DNA of 18,858 nucleotides from assembly GCA_949298505.1 (NCBI GenBank), contig CASFWW010000053.1:1-18858 (forward strand), read 5' to 3'. Positions 1 to 7,700 of this stretch are shown here, piece after piece. Positions within the stretch are counted from its first letter, which is position 1. Each line of letters starts with the position of its first letter. The notes under the pieces were generated by a model. The model searched no databases and was not told the DNA's origin. It was given only the letters and a program-made list of their open reading frames with translations. Position numbers and translations under genes: made by a program. This DNA is from Ornithoclostridium sp949298505. GTDB taxonomy: Bacteria > Bacillota > Clostridia > Christensenellales > UBA3700.

Positions 1-140
1 TCACGTGAGAGAGAAGACTCTGAAAAAGAATCTGGCGTTAATTAACGCCAGACCTAAAAAAGTGCTTGGGTACAAAACACCGGCAGATTTATTTGAACAA
101 GAATTGCAAAAAGTGTTGCACTTGGTTTGACAATTCACTT
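1..140 (+). mobile_element. Inward-facing 3' end of an IS30-family insertion sequence (left copy)
   Basis: The first 140 bases are exactly the reverse complement of 18719-18858. They hold the end of an IS30-type transposase gene followed by about 10 bases of terminal sequence, and the two copies diverge just after position 140. The end motif (AGTGAATTGTCAAACCAAG read inward) recurs at 10280-10315, as expected for a terminal inverted repeat. Only this end of the element lies in the window. The exact outer boundary and any target duplication cannot be fixed here. It lies 34 bases past the stop codon of the DUF1349 gene. Confidence 0.85.
2..130 (+). CDS. IS30-family transposase, C-terminal 42 residues (partial)
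   Basis: The frame beginning at position 2 is open to a TGA at 128-130. It contains NARPKKVLGYKTPADLF followed by EQELQKVLHLV. The N-A-R-P-K/R-K-x-L-G-x-K-T-P pattern is the hallmark of the C-terminal end of IS30-family DDE transposases, just after the catalytic glutamate region. That family copies or moves an element by cutting at short terminal inverted repeats. The rest of the gene, including the helix-turn-helix and the DDE residues, lies outside the window, so activity cannot be judged. The stop codon sits inside the terminal repeat, which is common in this family. The gene contains a 22 bp perfect palindrome at 31-52. Family assignment is firm; the missing portion is due to the window edge. 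Confidence 0.88.
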   Translation, partial: HVREKTLKKNLALINARPKKVLGYKTPADLFEQELQKVLHLV

Positions 141-173
141 AGTCGATACTATTTAATTTAAACCTTATTATTT

Positions 174-785
174 TTATACGCTTCCGTCGGGCTGTTGTCC
201 GTCATGCAGTTTCCATTTGCACTCGCCCGTCTCCGCATTGCTGAAAACTGCGGTAAAAGAAGATTCTTCCGGGCTGCACGCGTAAATGCCGAAAGATATT
301 TCCCCTCCCGCCTTGCTCAGATGACATATCCTCATTATATTGAACGTTACGCCGTCAAAAGAATATTCTATGCAAAAATCGTTTTCTCTACGACTCAGCC
401 TGTACCATATCTCTTTAAAGGCAGCCGGTATCGCCTGTATCGCCCAATCCGAATATCCTGCGTTGGTAACTACGCTGCCCAGGTTCTGAGTCTGCCCGTC
501 TTCGTATTCTGCTGAAGCTTTGAGCCAGTTTTCGCTGTCCAAATAAACTATGACGCCGCACTGATCAAACCTGTGCTTTGAGTTGAACCGGGTTTTTACA
601 GTAAACGAAAACTGTTGTATATCTGTCTTTGTCTGTAATACGGGAGCGTTATCGTTCCTGAATTTATAATACGTTCTCTGCCATAGATCGGTATGCGGCA
701 TAGTGGTTATCTCTATTTTGTCATTGCCTATCCTGAATTGTTCAGGCTTTCTTGTCCAGAAAAGTTCTTGTTCAATAAATCTCAT
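174..785 (-). CDS. DUF1349 family protein (concanavalin-like fold)
   Basis: A 203-residue protein resembling the DUF1349/YesU-like family, whose members adopt a concanavalin A-like beta-sandwich and are mostly uncharacterised; several sit next to sugar or oxidoreductase genes. Support comes from the middle of the protein, with FDQCGVIVYLDSENWLKAS, then LGSVVTNAGYSDWA, then a Trp/Tyr-rich strand (IWYRLSRREND) and an SFDG turn. There is no signal peptide or membrane segment, so it is probably cytoplasmic. I chose the ATG at 783-785 rather than the GTG at 798-800, because AAAGGAG lies 6-7 bases before the ATG and itself overlaps the stop of the upstream gene. It is the second gene of an operon, 11 bases after the alcohol dehydrogenase. 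Substrate unknown. The IS30 end follows 34 bases downstream, with no terminator seen between. Confidence 0.82.
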   Translation of the reverse strand: MRFIEQELFWTRKPEQFRIGNDKIEITTMPHTDLWQRTYYKFRNDNAPVLQTKTDIQQFSFTVKTRFNSKHRFDQCGVIVYLDSENWLKASAEYEDGQTQNLGSVVTNAGYSDWAIQAIPAAFKEIWYRLSRRENDFCIEYSFDGVTFNIMRICHLSKAGGEISFGIYACSPEESSFTAVFSNAETGECKWKLHDGQQPDGSV

Positions 786-796
786 AAAATCTCCTT

Positions 797-1831
797 TCAC
801 GGCTTTATCGCGACTTTGATCACGCCGTCCTTTCTGTTTTCGAAAACGTCGTACGCTTTTTCTATGTCTTTGAGTGCAAAGGTGTGGGTGATGAGCGGGA
901 TTGCGTCAATCTTGCCTGCGGATATCAGAGAAAGTATCTCAGCGCATTTGCAGCCGTCCACGCCGCCCGTCCTGAAGGTCAGGTTTTTGCCGTACATGTC
1001 GGGAAGTGGCAGGATCTGAGGCTTGTCGTACATCGCGACGACGACCACGGTCGCGTTGGGGCGCGCGCACTTCCAGGCGAGTTCAAAGGTGTTTTCAGCT
1101 CCCGCAACTTCGAACACGACGTCCGCTCCTCCTCTTTCGCACGTCGTCTTTATATAGCTTTCGACTTCTTCGGGAGAGACGGTTTCCGCCGCAGGACATA
1201 CCCTCTTTGCAAGCTGCCGCCTGCTCTCTTCCTTTTCGCAGACTATTATCCTTCCCGGCTCTTTGAGCGCGACTGAAAGCAAAGTGCAGATGCCGGTCGG
1301 ACCTGCGCCGATGATAAGCGCGACATCCCCTTTTTCTATACCCGAAATATCCGCCGCCCAGTAGCCGGTCGCAAGGATATCCCCGACGAAAAGCGCCTCT
1401 TCGTCGCTGACGTTATCAGGGATTTTTGTCAAGCCCGTGTTTGCAAACGGCACTTTTGCATACTCTGCCTGCAATCCGTCAATACGGCACCCGAGCGCCC
1501 AGCCGCCGTTCTTGTCCGTGCAGTTATTTACATAGCCCCTCTTGCAGAAAAAGCACTCTCCGCAGAACGTCTCCACATTGATCGCGACCCTGTCGCCCGG
1601 CTTGACGTTGCTTACTTCCGCACCGACTTTTTCTACCACTCCGACCGCCTCGTGTCCTACCGTTATACCCTTGACCGCGCGCGGCACGAAGCCGTGCCTG
1701 ATATGCAGATCGCTGGTGCAGATACTCGCGAGAGTTATCCTGACTATCGCGTCTTTAGGGTCTGTGATAACGGGTCTTTCTCTTTCTTCAAGCGCGAAGC
1801 GCTCTTTGTCCTTATAAACGTATGCAAGCAT
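797..1831 (-). CDS. Zinc-dependent alcohol dehydrogenase (MDR superfamily)
   Basis: 344 residues, the usual length for medium-chain zinc dehydrogenases. The catalytic zinc ligands are visible as C38, H60-E61 (in VGHEAVG) and D151. The structural zinc lobe is C90, C93, C96 and C104. The Rossmann glycine motif is GAGPTG at 175-180. The second strand ends VCEKEESRR with an acidic residue near 199, where NADP-dependent clostridial enzymes carry Gly-Ser-Arg, so I infer NAD(H) preference. Overall it resembles the secondary-alcohol/threonine dehydrogenase branch; the substrate is not determined by sequence. The start is set by AAGGAG six bases before the ATG. It is first in an operon with the DUF1349 gene, transcribed from the promoter at 1894-1922. 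Confidence 0.92.
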   Translation of the reverse strand: MLAYVYKDKERFALEERERPVITDPKDAIVRITLASICTSDLHIRHGFVPRAVKGITVGHEAVGVVEKVGAEVSNVKPGDRVAINVETFCGECFFCKRGYVNNCTDKNGGWALGCRIDGLQAEYAKVPFANTGLTKIPDNVSDEEALFVGDILATGYWAADISGIEKGDVALIIGAGPTGICTLLSVALKEPGRIIVCEKEESRRQLAKRVCPAAETVSPEEVESYIKTTCERGGADVVFEVAGAENTFELAWKCARPNATVVVVAMYDKPQILPLPDMYGKNLTFRTGGVDGCKCAEILSLISAGKIDAIPLITHTFALKDIEKAYDVFENRKDGVIKVAIKP

Positions 1832-1893
1832 TATCTTCTCCTTACCGACCGTTCTCCGTTTTCAGACGAACGGGCTGGCTCTCCCACCCTATT

Positions 1894-1922
1894 ATCATAG
1901 CACATTCGCCCGACCTTTACAA
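1894..1922 (-). promoter_or_regulatory. Sigma-A promoter for the adh-DUF1349 operon
   Basis: Read on the minus strand there is TTGTAA (1917-1922), a 17-base spacer and TATGAT (1894-1899). TG precedes the -10 box by one base, giving an extended -10. The predicted start lies about 55 bases before the adh ATG. Confidence 0.65.
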
Positions 1923-1998
1923 TACCGCGCATTGCCTCGATGAGACCGCGCGGGGTAAACAAAACGTACTTTTGCCCGCCGCAAGCCTTTTCGGACAC

Positions 1999-2022
1999 GA
2001 AAAAACCGCCCCGAAGGGCGGT
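1999..2022 (-). terminator. Intrinsic terminator after the PPi-phosphofructokinase gene
   Basis: Minus-strand stem ACCGCCC (2016-2022) pairs with GGGCGGT (2005-2011) around a four-base TTCG tetraloop and is followed by six Ts. It lies 15 bases beyond the stop codon and closes the mtrB-pfkA-pfp operon. Confidence 0.92.
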
Positions 2023-2037
2023 CTTTATCTTTGCGTC

Positions 2038-3291
2038 TTACTTCTTCACGAGCACTTTCTTGAGCTGAGCGAATCTGGGGAGACCGTCCTCGAGAGGAGC
2101 CTTGCTGTCGCCCTGGATCAGCGGGAGCGCGTAATCGACATACTCCTGGGAAAGCATCGTGCCGTCGTTGATGATCCATTCCATGGGGACCTTCTTTTCA
2201 GCGTTAGCCGCTTTAGCAACGCTCATGACGCCGACCTTGCACTTATACTTGCCGCTGGACATGTCTCTCTTCAGGATGACCATCTTGTCGGTGGTGCCCT
2301 TTACCGCGTACTTGACAGCCGCCGCGCCTGCCTTGAAAGCTTCTTCAACGTCGGTCTTGGAAGCGAGGTGAGCGCCACATCTCTGCATAAGGCTGAACTC
2401 AACCGCACGGGTCTTGCAGCCGAACTCAGCTTTGCACATATTGGCGAGAGCCGCGCCTACGCCGCCGAGCTGTGCGTGACCGAAGCTGTCGCGAGCGAGG
2501 TTGTCGCCTGCGAGGACTTCGGCGATGAGCTTGCCGCTTGCGTCAGAAATACCTTCGGAAACCGCGACCATGCACTTGCCGCCGTTCTTCTCCATGACCG
2601 CCTTGACGTCACTCTTGAACTTGTCGACGGAGAACGGAACTTCGGGAAGATAGATGAGGTCTGCGCCGAGACCCTTGTAATTGGCAAGGCTTGCCGCAGC
2701 AGTCAGCCAGCCTGCGTGTCTGCCCATGATCTCCACGACGGTGATCATCGGGGTGTCGTAGACGTTGGCGTCCAGCTTCAGCTCCATCATCGTGGTGGCG
2801 ACGTACTTAGCCGCGCTGCCGTATCCGGGGCAGTGATCGGTGCCGTAAAGGTCGTTGTCAATGGTCTTGGGTACGCCGATGACTCTGCATTCCCAACCCG
2901 ACTTTTTCATGAACTTGCTGACCTTGTTGCAGGTGTCCATGGAGTCGTTACCGCCGTTGTAGAAGAAATAGCGGATATTGTATTTCTTGAATACTTCGAG
3001 AAGTCTCTTGTAATCGGTGTCGTCAACCTTTTCGGGCTTGAGCTTATATCTTACCGAACCGAGAGCGGACGACGGGGTGTTTTTAAGGAGCATGAGCTCT
3101 TTCATGTCCTCTTCGCCGATATCGTAGAATTCTTCGTTGAGTACGCCTCTGATACCGTGCGCCGCACCGTAGACCTTGGTGATGCAATCCTGCTTGAGCG
3201 CTTCGGTGAAAACGCCAGCCGCAGAAGAGTTGATAACCGACGTGGGGCCGCCGGACTGACCGAACATACAAGCGCCGACCAATTTTTCCAT
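2038..3291 (-). CDS. pfp: Diphosphate-type 6-phosphofructokinase
   Basis: 417 residues, longer than the ATP enzyme upstream. It converts fructose 6-phosphate to the 1,6-bisphosphate in the cytoplasm, reversibly if pyrophosphate is the donor. The nucleotide-contact motif reads GGNDS (113-117) where ATP enzymes have GGDGS, and the catalytic motif reads PKTIDND (141-147) where ATP enzymes have PGTIDND. A Lys at that position plus an Asp in place of the motif's second Gly is the recognised signature of PPi-dependent members. MGRHAGW (189-195) is the conserved substrate loop. The start is set by GGAGGA nine bases upstream of the ATG. It is last in the operon, 101 bases after pfkA, with a structured gap between. 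Donor use is inferred from motifs; the Asn in GGNDS is a variation on the more common GGDDS. Confidence 0.88.
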   Translation of the reverse strand: MEKLVGACMFGQSGGPTSVINSSAAGVFTEALKQDCITKVYGAAHGIRGVLNEEFYDIGEEDMKELMLLKNTPSSALGSVRYKLKPEKVDDTDYKRLLEVFKKYNIRYFFYNGGNDSMDTCNKVSKFMKKSGWECRVIGVPKTIDNDLYGTDHCPGYGSAAKYVATTMMELKLDANVYDTPMITVVEIMGRHAGWLTAAASLANYKGLGADLIYLPEVPFSVDKFKSDVKAVMEKNGGKCMVAVSEGISDASGKLIAEVLAGDNLARDSFGHAQLGGVGAALANMCKAEFGCKTRAVEFSLMQRCGAHLASKTDVEEAFKAGAAAVKYAVKGTTDKMVILKRDMSSGKYKCKVGVMSVAKAANAEKKVPMEWIINDGTMLSQEYVDYALPLIQGDSKAPLEDGLPRFAQLKKVLVKK

Positions 3292-3329
3292 AATATATTA
3301 TCCTCCGATAAATTGTTTTTGTATTTCGC

Positions 3330-3359
3330 GCCGCAATAAAGCGGCTTTTGCCTTTATTG
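3330..3359 (-). promoter_or_regulatory. Intercistronic element with two competing hairpins between pfkA and pfp
   Basis: In the minus-strand transcript CAATAAAG (3352-3359) can pair with CTTTATTG (3334-3341), eight pairs. Alternatively GCCGC (3341-3345) can pair with GCGGC (3330-3334) around a TTTATT loop. The two stems share bases and cannot easily coexist. The pfp ribosome binding site begins about 24 bases downstream. There is no T-run in the minus direction, so this is not an ordinary terminator for pfkA. A role in mRNA processing or in setting the pfkA:pfp ratio is my inference. Confidence 0.45.
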
Positions 3360-3392
3360 TTTTTTCGTGCCCGTGTCTGTTAATGGCGTTTT

Positions 3393-4358
3393 TTACATAC
3401 TCAGTATCTTGGTACGGTTGTAAAGATCGGTCTGGAACTCTCTCTTCATTTTGAGCGCAGCGCCGATCTCCTCGTCAATGATCTGATTGTCGCGTATTCC
3501 GACCACTCTGCCGCCCTTTCCTTCCATCAGAAGGTCGACCGCTCTCATGCCGAACTGCGCCGCAAGCACTCTGTCCTGATTGGACGGCGCGCCGCCTCTC
3601 TGGATATAGCCGAGCGTCGTCGTCTTTATCGAACCGGTGACGCCCTGCTCTTTGAGCTTTGCCTTGAGTTCTTCAGCCTTGCAGACGCCTTCCGCAAGCA
3701 CGATGATGTCGCTGGTCTTGCCTATCCTCTGATTGAGCTTGATGCTCTTCACGACCGCCGCGAGATCGAACGGTACTTCGGGAACGAGTATGAGTTCCGC
3801 GCCGCCGCCGAGACCCGCGTAAAGCGCAATGTCGCCGCACTTTCTGCCCATGACCTCTATTATGCACACTCTGTCGTGCGAAGTCATCGTATCGCGCAGA
3901 TTGTTGATCGCGTTCAGCACGGTGTTGACCGTCGTGTCGAAACCGAGAGTATAATCGGTATAAGCGAGGTCGTTGTCTATCGTGCCGGGGATCCCTATTA
4001 CCTGGGTGCCGAAATTGTCGTAAAGGTCTTTCGCGCCTCTGAACGAACCGTCGCCGCCGATGACGACGAGACCGTCAATGCCGTACGCTTCCATATTGTC
4101 GACAGCCTGCGACATATATTCAAGCTGTTTGAACTCGTCGCAACGCGCTGTCTTTAAGATCGTGCCGCCTCTCTGGATTATGTCTGAAACCGAACGGCGG
4201 TTCATCTGATTGATATGGTTGTTGATAAGCCCGACGTAGCCGCGCTCTATGCCGTAAACGTCGAGACCTTTGTTGAGCGCGTATCTTACTACCGCTCTGA
4301 TGCAGGCGTTCATGCCGGGGGCGTCGCCGCCGCTCGTCAAAACTCCGATTCTCTTCAT
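3393..4358 (-). CDS. pfkA: ATP-dependent 6-phosphofructokinase
   Basis: 321 residues, typical of bacterial PfkA, the committed enzyme of glycolysis. The N-terminal phosphate loop is GVLTSGGDAPGMN. The ATP-type motif GGDGS is at 101-105, and PGTIDND at 124-130 holds the catalytic Asp (128). R163 and the EVMGR motif (168-172) contact fructose 6-phosphate. An arginine-rich effector-site region (R21, R25, R54-R55) is present, so allosteric control by PEP/ADP is likely from family knowledge. The ATG is preceded by CGGAGG four bases away. It lies 22 bases after mtrB and 101 bases before the PPi enzyme, so one transcript probably carries all three. In many Clostridia pfkA follows dnaE directly, as here except for the inserted mtrB. 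Confidence 0.97.
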   Translation of the reverse strand: MKRIGVLTSGGDAPGMNACIRAVVRYALNKGLDVYGIERGYVGLINNHINQMNRRSVSDIIQRGGTILKTARCDEFKQLEYMSQAVDNMEAYGIDGLVVIGGDGSFRGAKDLYDNFGTQVIGIPGTIDNDLAYTDYTLGFDTTVNTVLNAINNLRDTMTSHDRVCIIEVMGRKCGDIALYAGLGGGAELILVPEVPFDLAAVVKSIKLNQRIGKTSDIIVLAEGVCKAEELKAKLKEQGVTGSIKTTTLGYIQRGGAPSNQDRVLAAQFGMRAVDLLMEGKGGRVVGIRDNQIIDEEIGAALKMKREFQTDLYNRTKILSM

Positions 4359-4380
4359 AATGCCTCCGATTGGCGCAGGT

Positions 4381-4611
4381 TTACTCTCCGCAAATCACTA
4401 CGCCGTGCTTGGTATAGATTTCAGCTTTCCCTCTTATCTTGATAGCCGAAGTCTTTTCTGTAAACTGCATCACGATGACCTCGTTCTTGTCGAGATTTTC
4501 GGTGTGATGCGGCTTCGTGTTGTCTCCGCGCGTCAGCCCGATTATCTGAACGGGACTGGAAAGCGCTTTGATGACTATATAATCGTCGGTCAGAAAATTC
4601 TTGTCGTCCAT
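4381..4611 (-). CDS. mtrB: Tryptophan RNA-binding attenuation protein (TRAP)
   Basis: 76 residues, one more than Bacillus subtilis TRAP, and alignable along most of the length. Diagnostic stretches are VIKAL, IIGLTRGDNTK, HHTENLDKNEV and QFTEKTSAIKIRGKA. TRAP forms an 11-subunit ring that, when loaded with tryptophan, binds runs of GAG/UAG triplets in leader RNAs of trp genes. The tryptophan-contact threonines (T27, T32) and S55 are kept. Of the three basic RNA-contact residues known in B. subtilis (K37, K56, R58), the last two are kept (K58, R60) but the first is Asn (N39). The ATG at 4609-4611 has GAGGAGA just upstream, which favours it over an earlier in-frame ATG at 4636-4638 inside the leader hairpin. 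No anti-TRAP or folate gene is nearby; the next gene is pfkA. Confidence 0.93.
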   Translation of the reverse strand: MDDKNFLTDDYIVIKALSSPVQIIGLTRGDNTKPHHTENLDKNEVIVMQFTEKTSAIKIRGKAEIYTKHGVVICGE

Positions 4612-4623
4612 TTTTCTCCTCTC

Positions 4624-4658
4624 TATGCCGTAAGGCATACGCCAATAGGATTATATCA
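4624..4658 (-). promoter_or_regulatory. Extended -10 promoter and leader hairpin for mtrB-pfkA-pfp
   Basis: Minus strand TGATATAAT gives a consensus TATAAT (4650-4655) with the TG of an extended -10; no good -35 box is seen. The short leader then contains TATGCC-TTAC-GGCATA (4624-4639), a six-pair hairpin ending a few bases before the mtrB ribosome binding site. Whether the hairpin affects translation is not known. Confidence 0.6.
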
Positions 4659-4778
4659 AATACGGCGCGAAAACTCCATTGTTTTACACATTTTTTTGAT
4701 ATTTTGCGCACGCGCGTCCGTTTTCTGCTCAGAAAAGTCTTTTTTCTTCGCCTTGCGACGGGCTCTCTTTTCTTCTCT

Positions 4779-7700
4779 TTATTTCTTTTTCTTCGCCGTT
4801 TTTACGCACGCGTCTCCGAGAAGTCCTTTGAGCTGAGAGACCAGCGCGCCTTTAAGGTCCACTCTTTCTTTGCACCTGTAAAGCTTGCCGTCAAACTGAA
4901 CAAAGGTCTCCACCTTGCCCGGAGCAAGCCTCAGATAGCCTCTCACCTCGTCGTACTGCTCGTTGGACTCCACCTTTACGTACAACACGTCGTCAGTCTC
5001 TTCCTCTTTTTCCTCTTCTTCGTCCTCTTCGGCGTTATTTTCAAGAAGCTGCACGTCCATCGCGACAATGCTTGCTCTCTCCTCCTCCAGGTTGAGCCTG
5101 CCGGTGATCCTGACGATCGCGTCGTCCGGGATTATGTAATGCACCTTGGAGAACACGTTGGGGAAGAACACGACCTCTATCGTCGCATGCATATCCTCAA
5201 GATTGCCGTAACCCATGAGTTTGCCCGATTTGGTGACTTTGGGGGTCACCTTGCTCAGCATGCCGCAGACGGAAACCGTCTTTTCGTTGTACGTGTTGAT
5301 CAGCTCCAGATAGCCGCTTTCCCCTTCGAAATCGCCGCCTTCTCCCTCGTCTTCGCTCTTTTCTCCCGCGCGGATATTGGCAATCTCCTTGAGGTATTCG
5401 GCAAGCGGCGCGAGTGTGAACGGTTGTTTTTCAAGCACGTATTTCCACTCGTCCAGCGGATGCCCTGACAGATATACGTTGAGGGCTTCTTTCTCGTTTT
5501 CAAGCAGTACTTTGGGCGGAAACTCGGGGAGCGAGGGCACGTCGTCCGTCTTTTCTTCCTCGATGAAGTCGAACAGCGAAAGCTGACCGCTGCCCTGCTT
5601 CTTCTTTTCGTAAGCGGAAAGGTTGAGCATGTTTTCGTAACTTGCCATCAACGACGCGCGCGTATAGCCGAAGCTGTCGAACGCGCCCGCCTTGATAAGG
5701 TTTTCGAAAATGCGCTTGTTTACCGTGCCCGCGGGAAGCCTTGACAGCATGTCCGAAATGCTCTTATACGGTCCGTTCTTCTCTCTTTCTTCGACGAGAG
5801 TCTGCATCGCCGCCTCGCCCACGTTCTTTATGCCGCCGAGACCGAAACGCAAGCCGCCGTTCTCCGTCTTGAACACCGCGCGCGACTTGTTGACGTCCGG
5901 AGGATAGATCCTGTAACCCTTATTTTTCAGATAAGTCAGATATTTCTGCACTTCGTCCGCGTTGGTGATGCGGTTGTTGATGACCGCCGCGATGAACTGT
6001 ATGTTGTAGTAGCGTTTGAAATACGCCGTCTCGTACGCAAGCACCGCGTAAGCCGCCGCGTGCGATTTGTTGAACGCGTACTTCGCGAAGTTCTCCATTT
6101 CGTCGAATATCGCGTTGGCGACGTCCTCGTTCACGCCACGTTTGAGCGCGCCGTCGATGTGCATCTTCTCGTCGCCGTTCAGGAATATGTCGCGATGCTT
6201 AGCCATTATGTCCGCTTTCTTCTTGCTCATCGCGCGGCGGAGAAGGTCTGCGCTGCCGAGAGAATATCCGGCAAGCACCTGCACTATCTGCATGACCTGC
6301 TCCTGGTAAACCAGGGTGCCGTATGTCATGTTGAGTATAGGCTCGAGCGCCGGGTGCTTGTAGGTTATCGTCTCGGGGTTATTCTTGGAGCGCAGATAAT
6401 CGGGTATCGCGTCCATAGGACCCGGGCGGTAAAGCGAAATGCCGGCTATGATATCTTCAAGGCTCTGCGGTTTGAGCTCCTGCATGAACTTCTTCATGCC
6501 CGTACTTTCGAGCTGGAACACCGCGTCCGTTTCTCCCGTGCCTATCAGCTTGTACACTTCGGGGTCGTCGTAGCCCAGTTTCTGGAAATCTATCTCCACG
6601 CCGAAGTCCTCTTTGATGTACTGTCTCGTCTTGCTGACGTCGGTCAGCGTCTTGAGCCCCAGGAAGTCCATTTTGAGCATGCCCATCAGTTCCACTTCCT
6701 CTTTCTGGAACTGGGTGGTGATATCGTCGCCGTTTCTCTGGAGCGGCACGAAATCGGAAATGACTTCTCTGCATATGACGACGCCCGCCGCGTGCTTGGA
6801 GCAGTTGCGCGGCATGCCCTCTATCCTCAGCGCCATGTCTATCACGTTGCGCAGAGTCGGGTTCTCGTTGTACATCTCCACAACTTCGGGAGAATACAGC
6901 TTTTTGTCGTCCTCGTTGTTCGTCCTGCCCAGCACCTTGTCCAGCGTGACTTTGGGATCGTTGGCGATCGCCTTGGTCAGCTTGTTGACGTCCGGAAGGG
7001 GGACGTTGTATACGCGCGCGACGTCCTTGATCGCGCCCTTCGCCTTCATCGTGCCGAGCGCGAGTATCTGACAGACCTTGTCGCTGCCGTACTTCCTCGT
7101 CACGTACTCTATGACCTCGCCGCGCCTTTCGAAACAGAAGTCGACGTCGAAGTCGGGCGGCGATTCTCTTTCCGGGTTCAGGAACCTTTCGAAAAGAAGA
7201 TTGTACCTGAGCGGGTCGACGTTGGTTATGTGTATCGCGTAAGCTATTACGCTGCCCACGCCGCTTCCTCTGCCCGCGCCGACCGGGATGCCGTGCTGAC
7301 GCGCGTAGTTTATGAAGTCCCAGACGACCAGATAGTAGTCTGCGAAACCTTTTGTGATTATGACGTTGAGCTCCTTTTCCGCTCTCGCCCTCAGTTCGTC
7401 AGAAATGGTGCCGTAACGCTCGACAAGCCCTTCGTACGCCATCTTCCTCAGGTACTCCGCCGGGGTCAGCCCGTCCGGCGGCACGTACGGCGGTTGCAGG
7501 TCCTGCTTCTCGATGGTCACATGGCATTTTTCCATGATCTCGACCGTGTTGGTCACGGCTTCGGGGCACCAGGAAAAGACGTCCATCATCTCTTCGTACG
7601 TCTTCATATAGAACTCGTCGCTATCGAACTTCATTCTCGACGGGTCGTCTATCGTCTTGCCCGTCTGTATGCAAAGAAGCACGTCCTGCATCTCCGCGTC

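Noticed and set aside
786..800. GTG start for the DUF1349 protein at 798-800
   Set aside because: The ATG at 783-785 has an ideally spaced AAAGGAG; the GTG would overlap the adh stop without a binding site.
1822..3339. 505-residue plus-strand open frame opposite the PPi-phosphofructokinase
   Set aside because: It is the antisense shadow of a clear phosphofructokinase gene; no ribosome binding site and no family motifs.
4712..4745. Terminator after dnaE at the TTTTCTG/CAGAAAA inverted repeat
   Set aside because: The loop is only two bases on the dnaE strand and no T-run follows in that direction.
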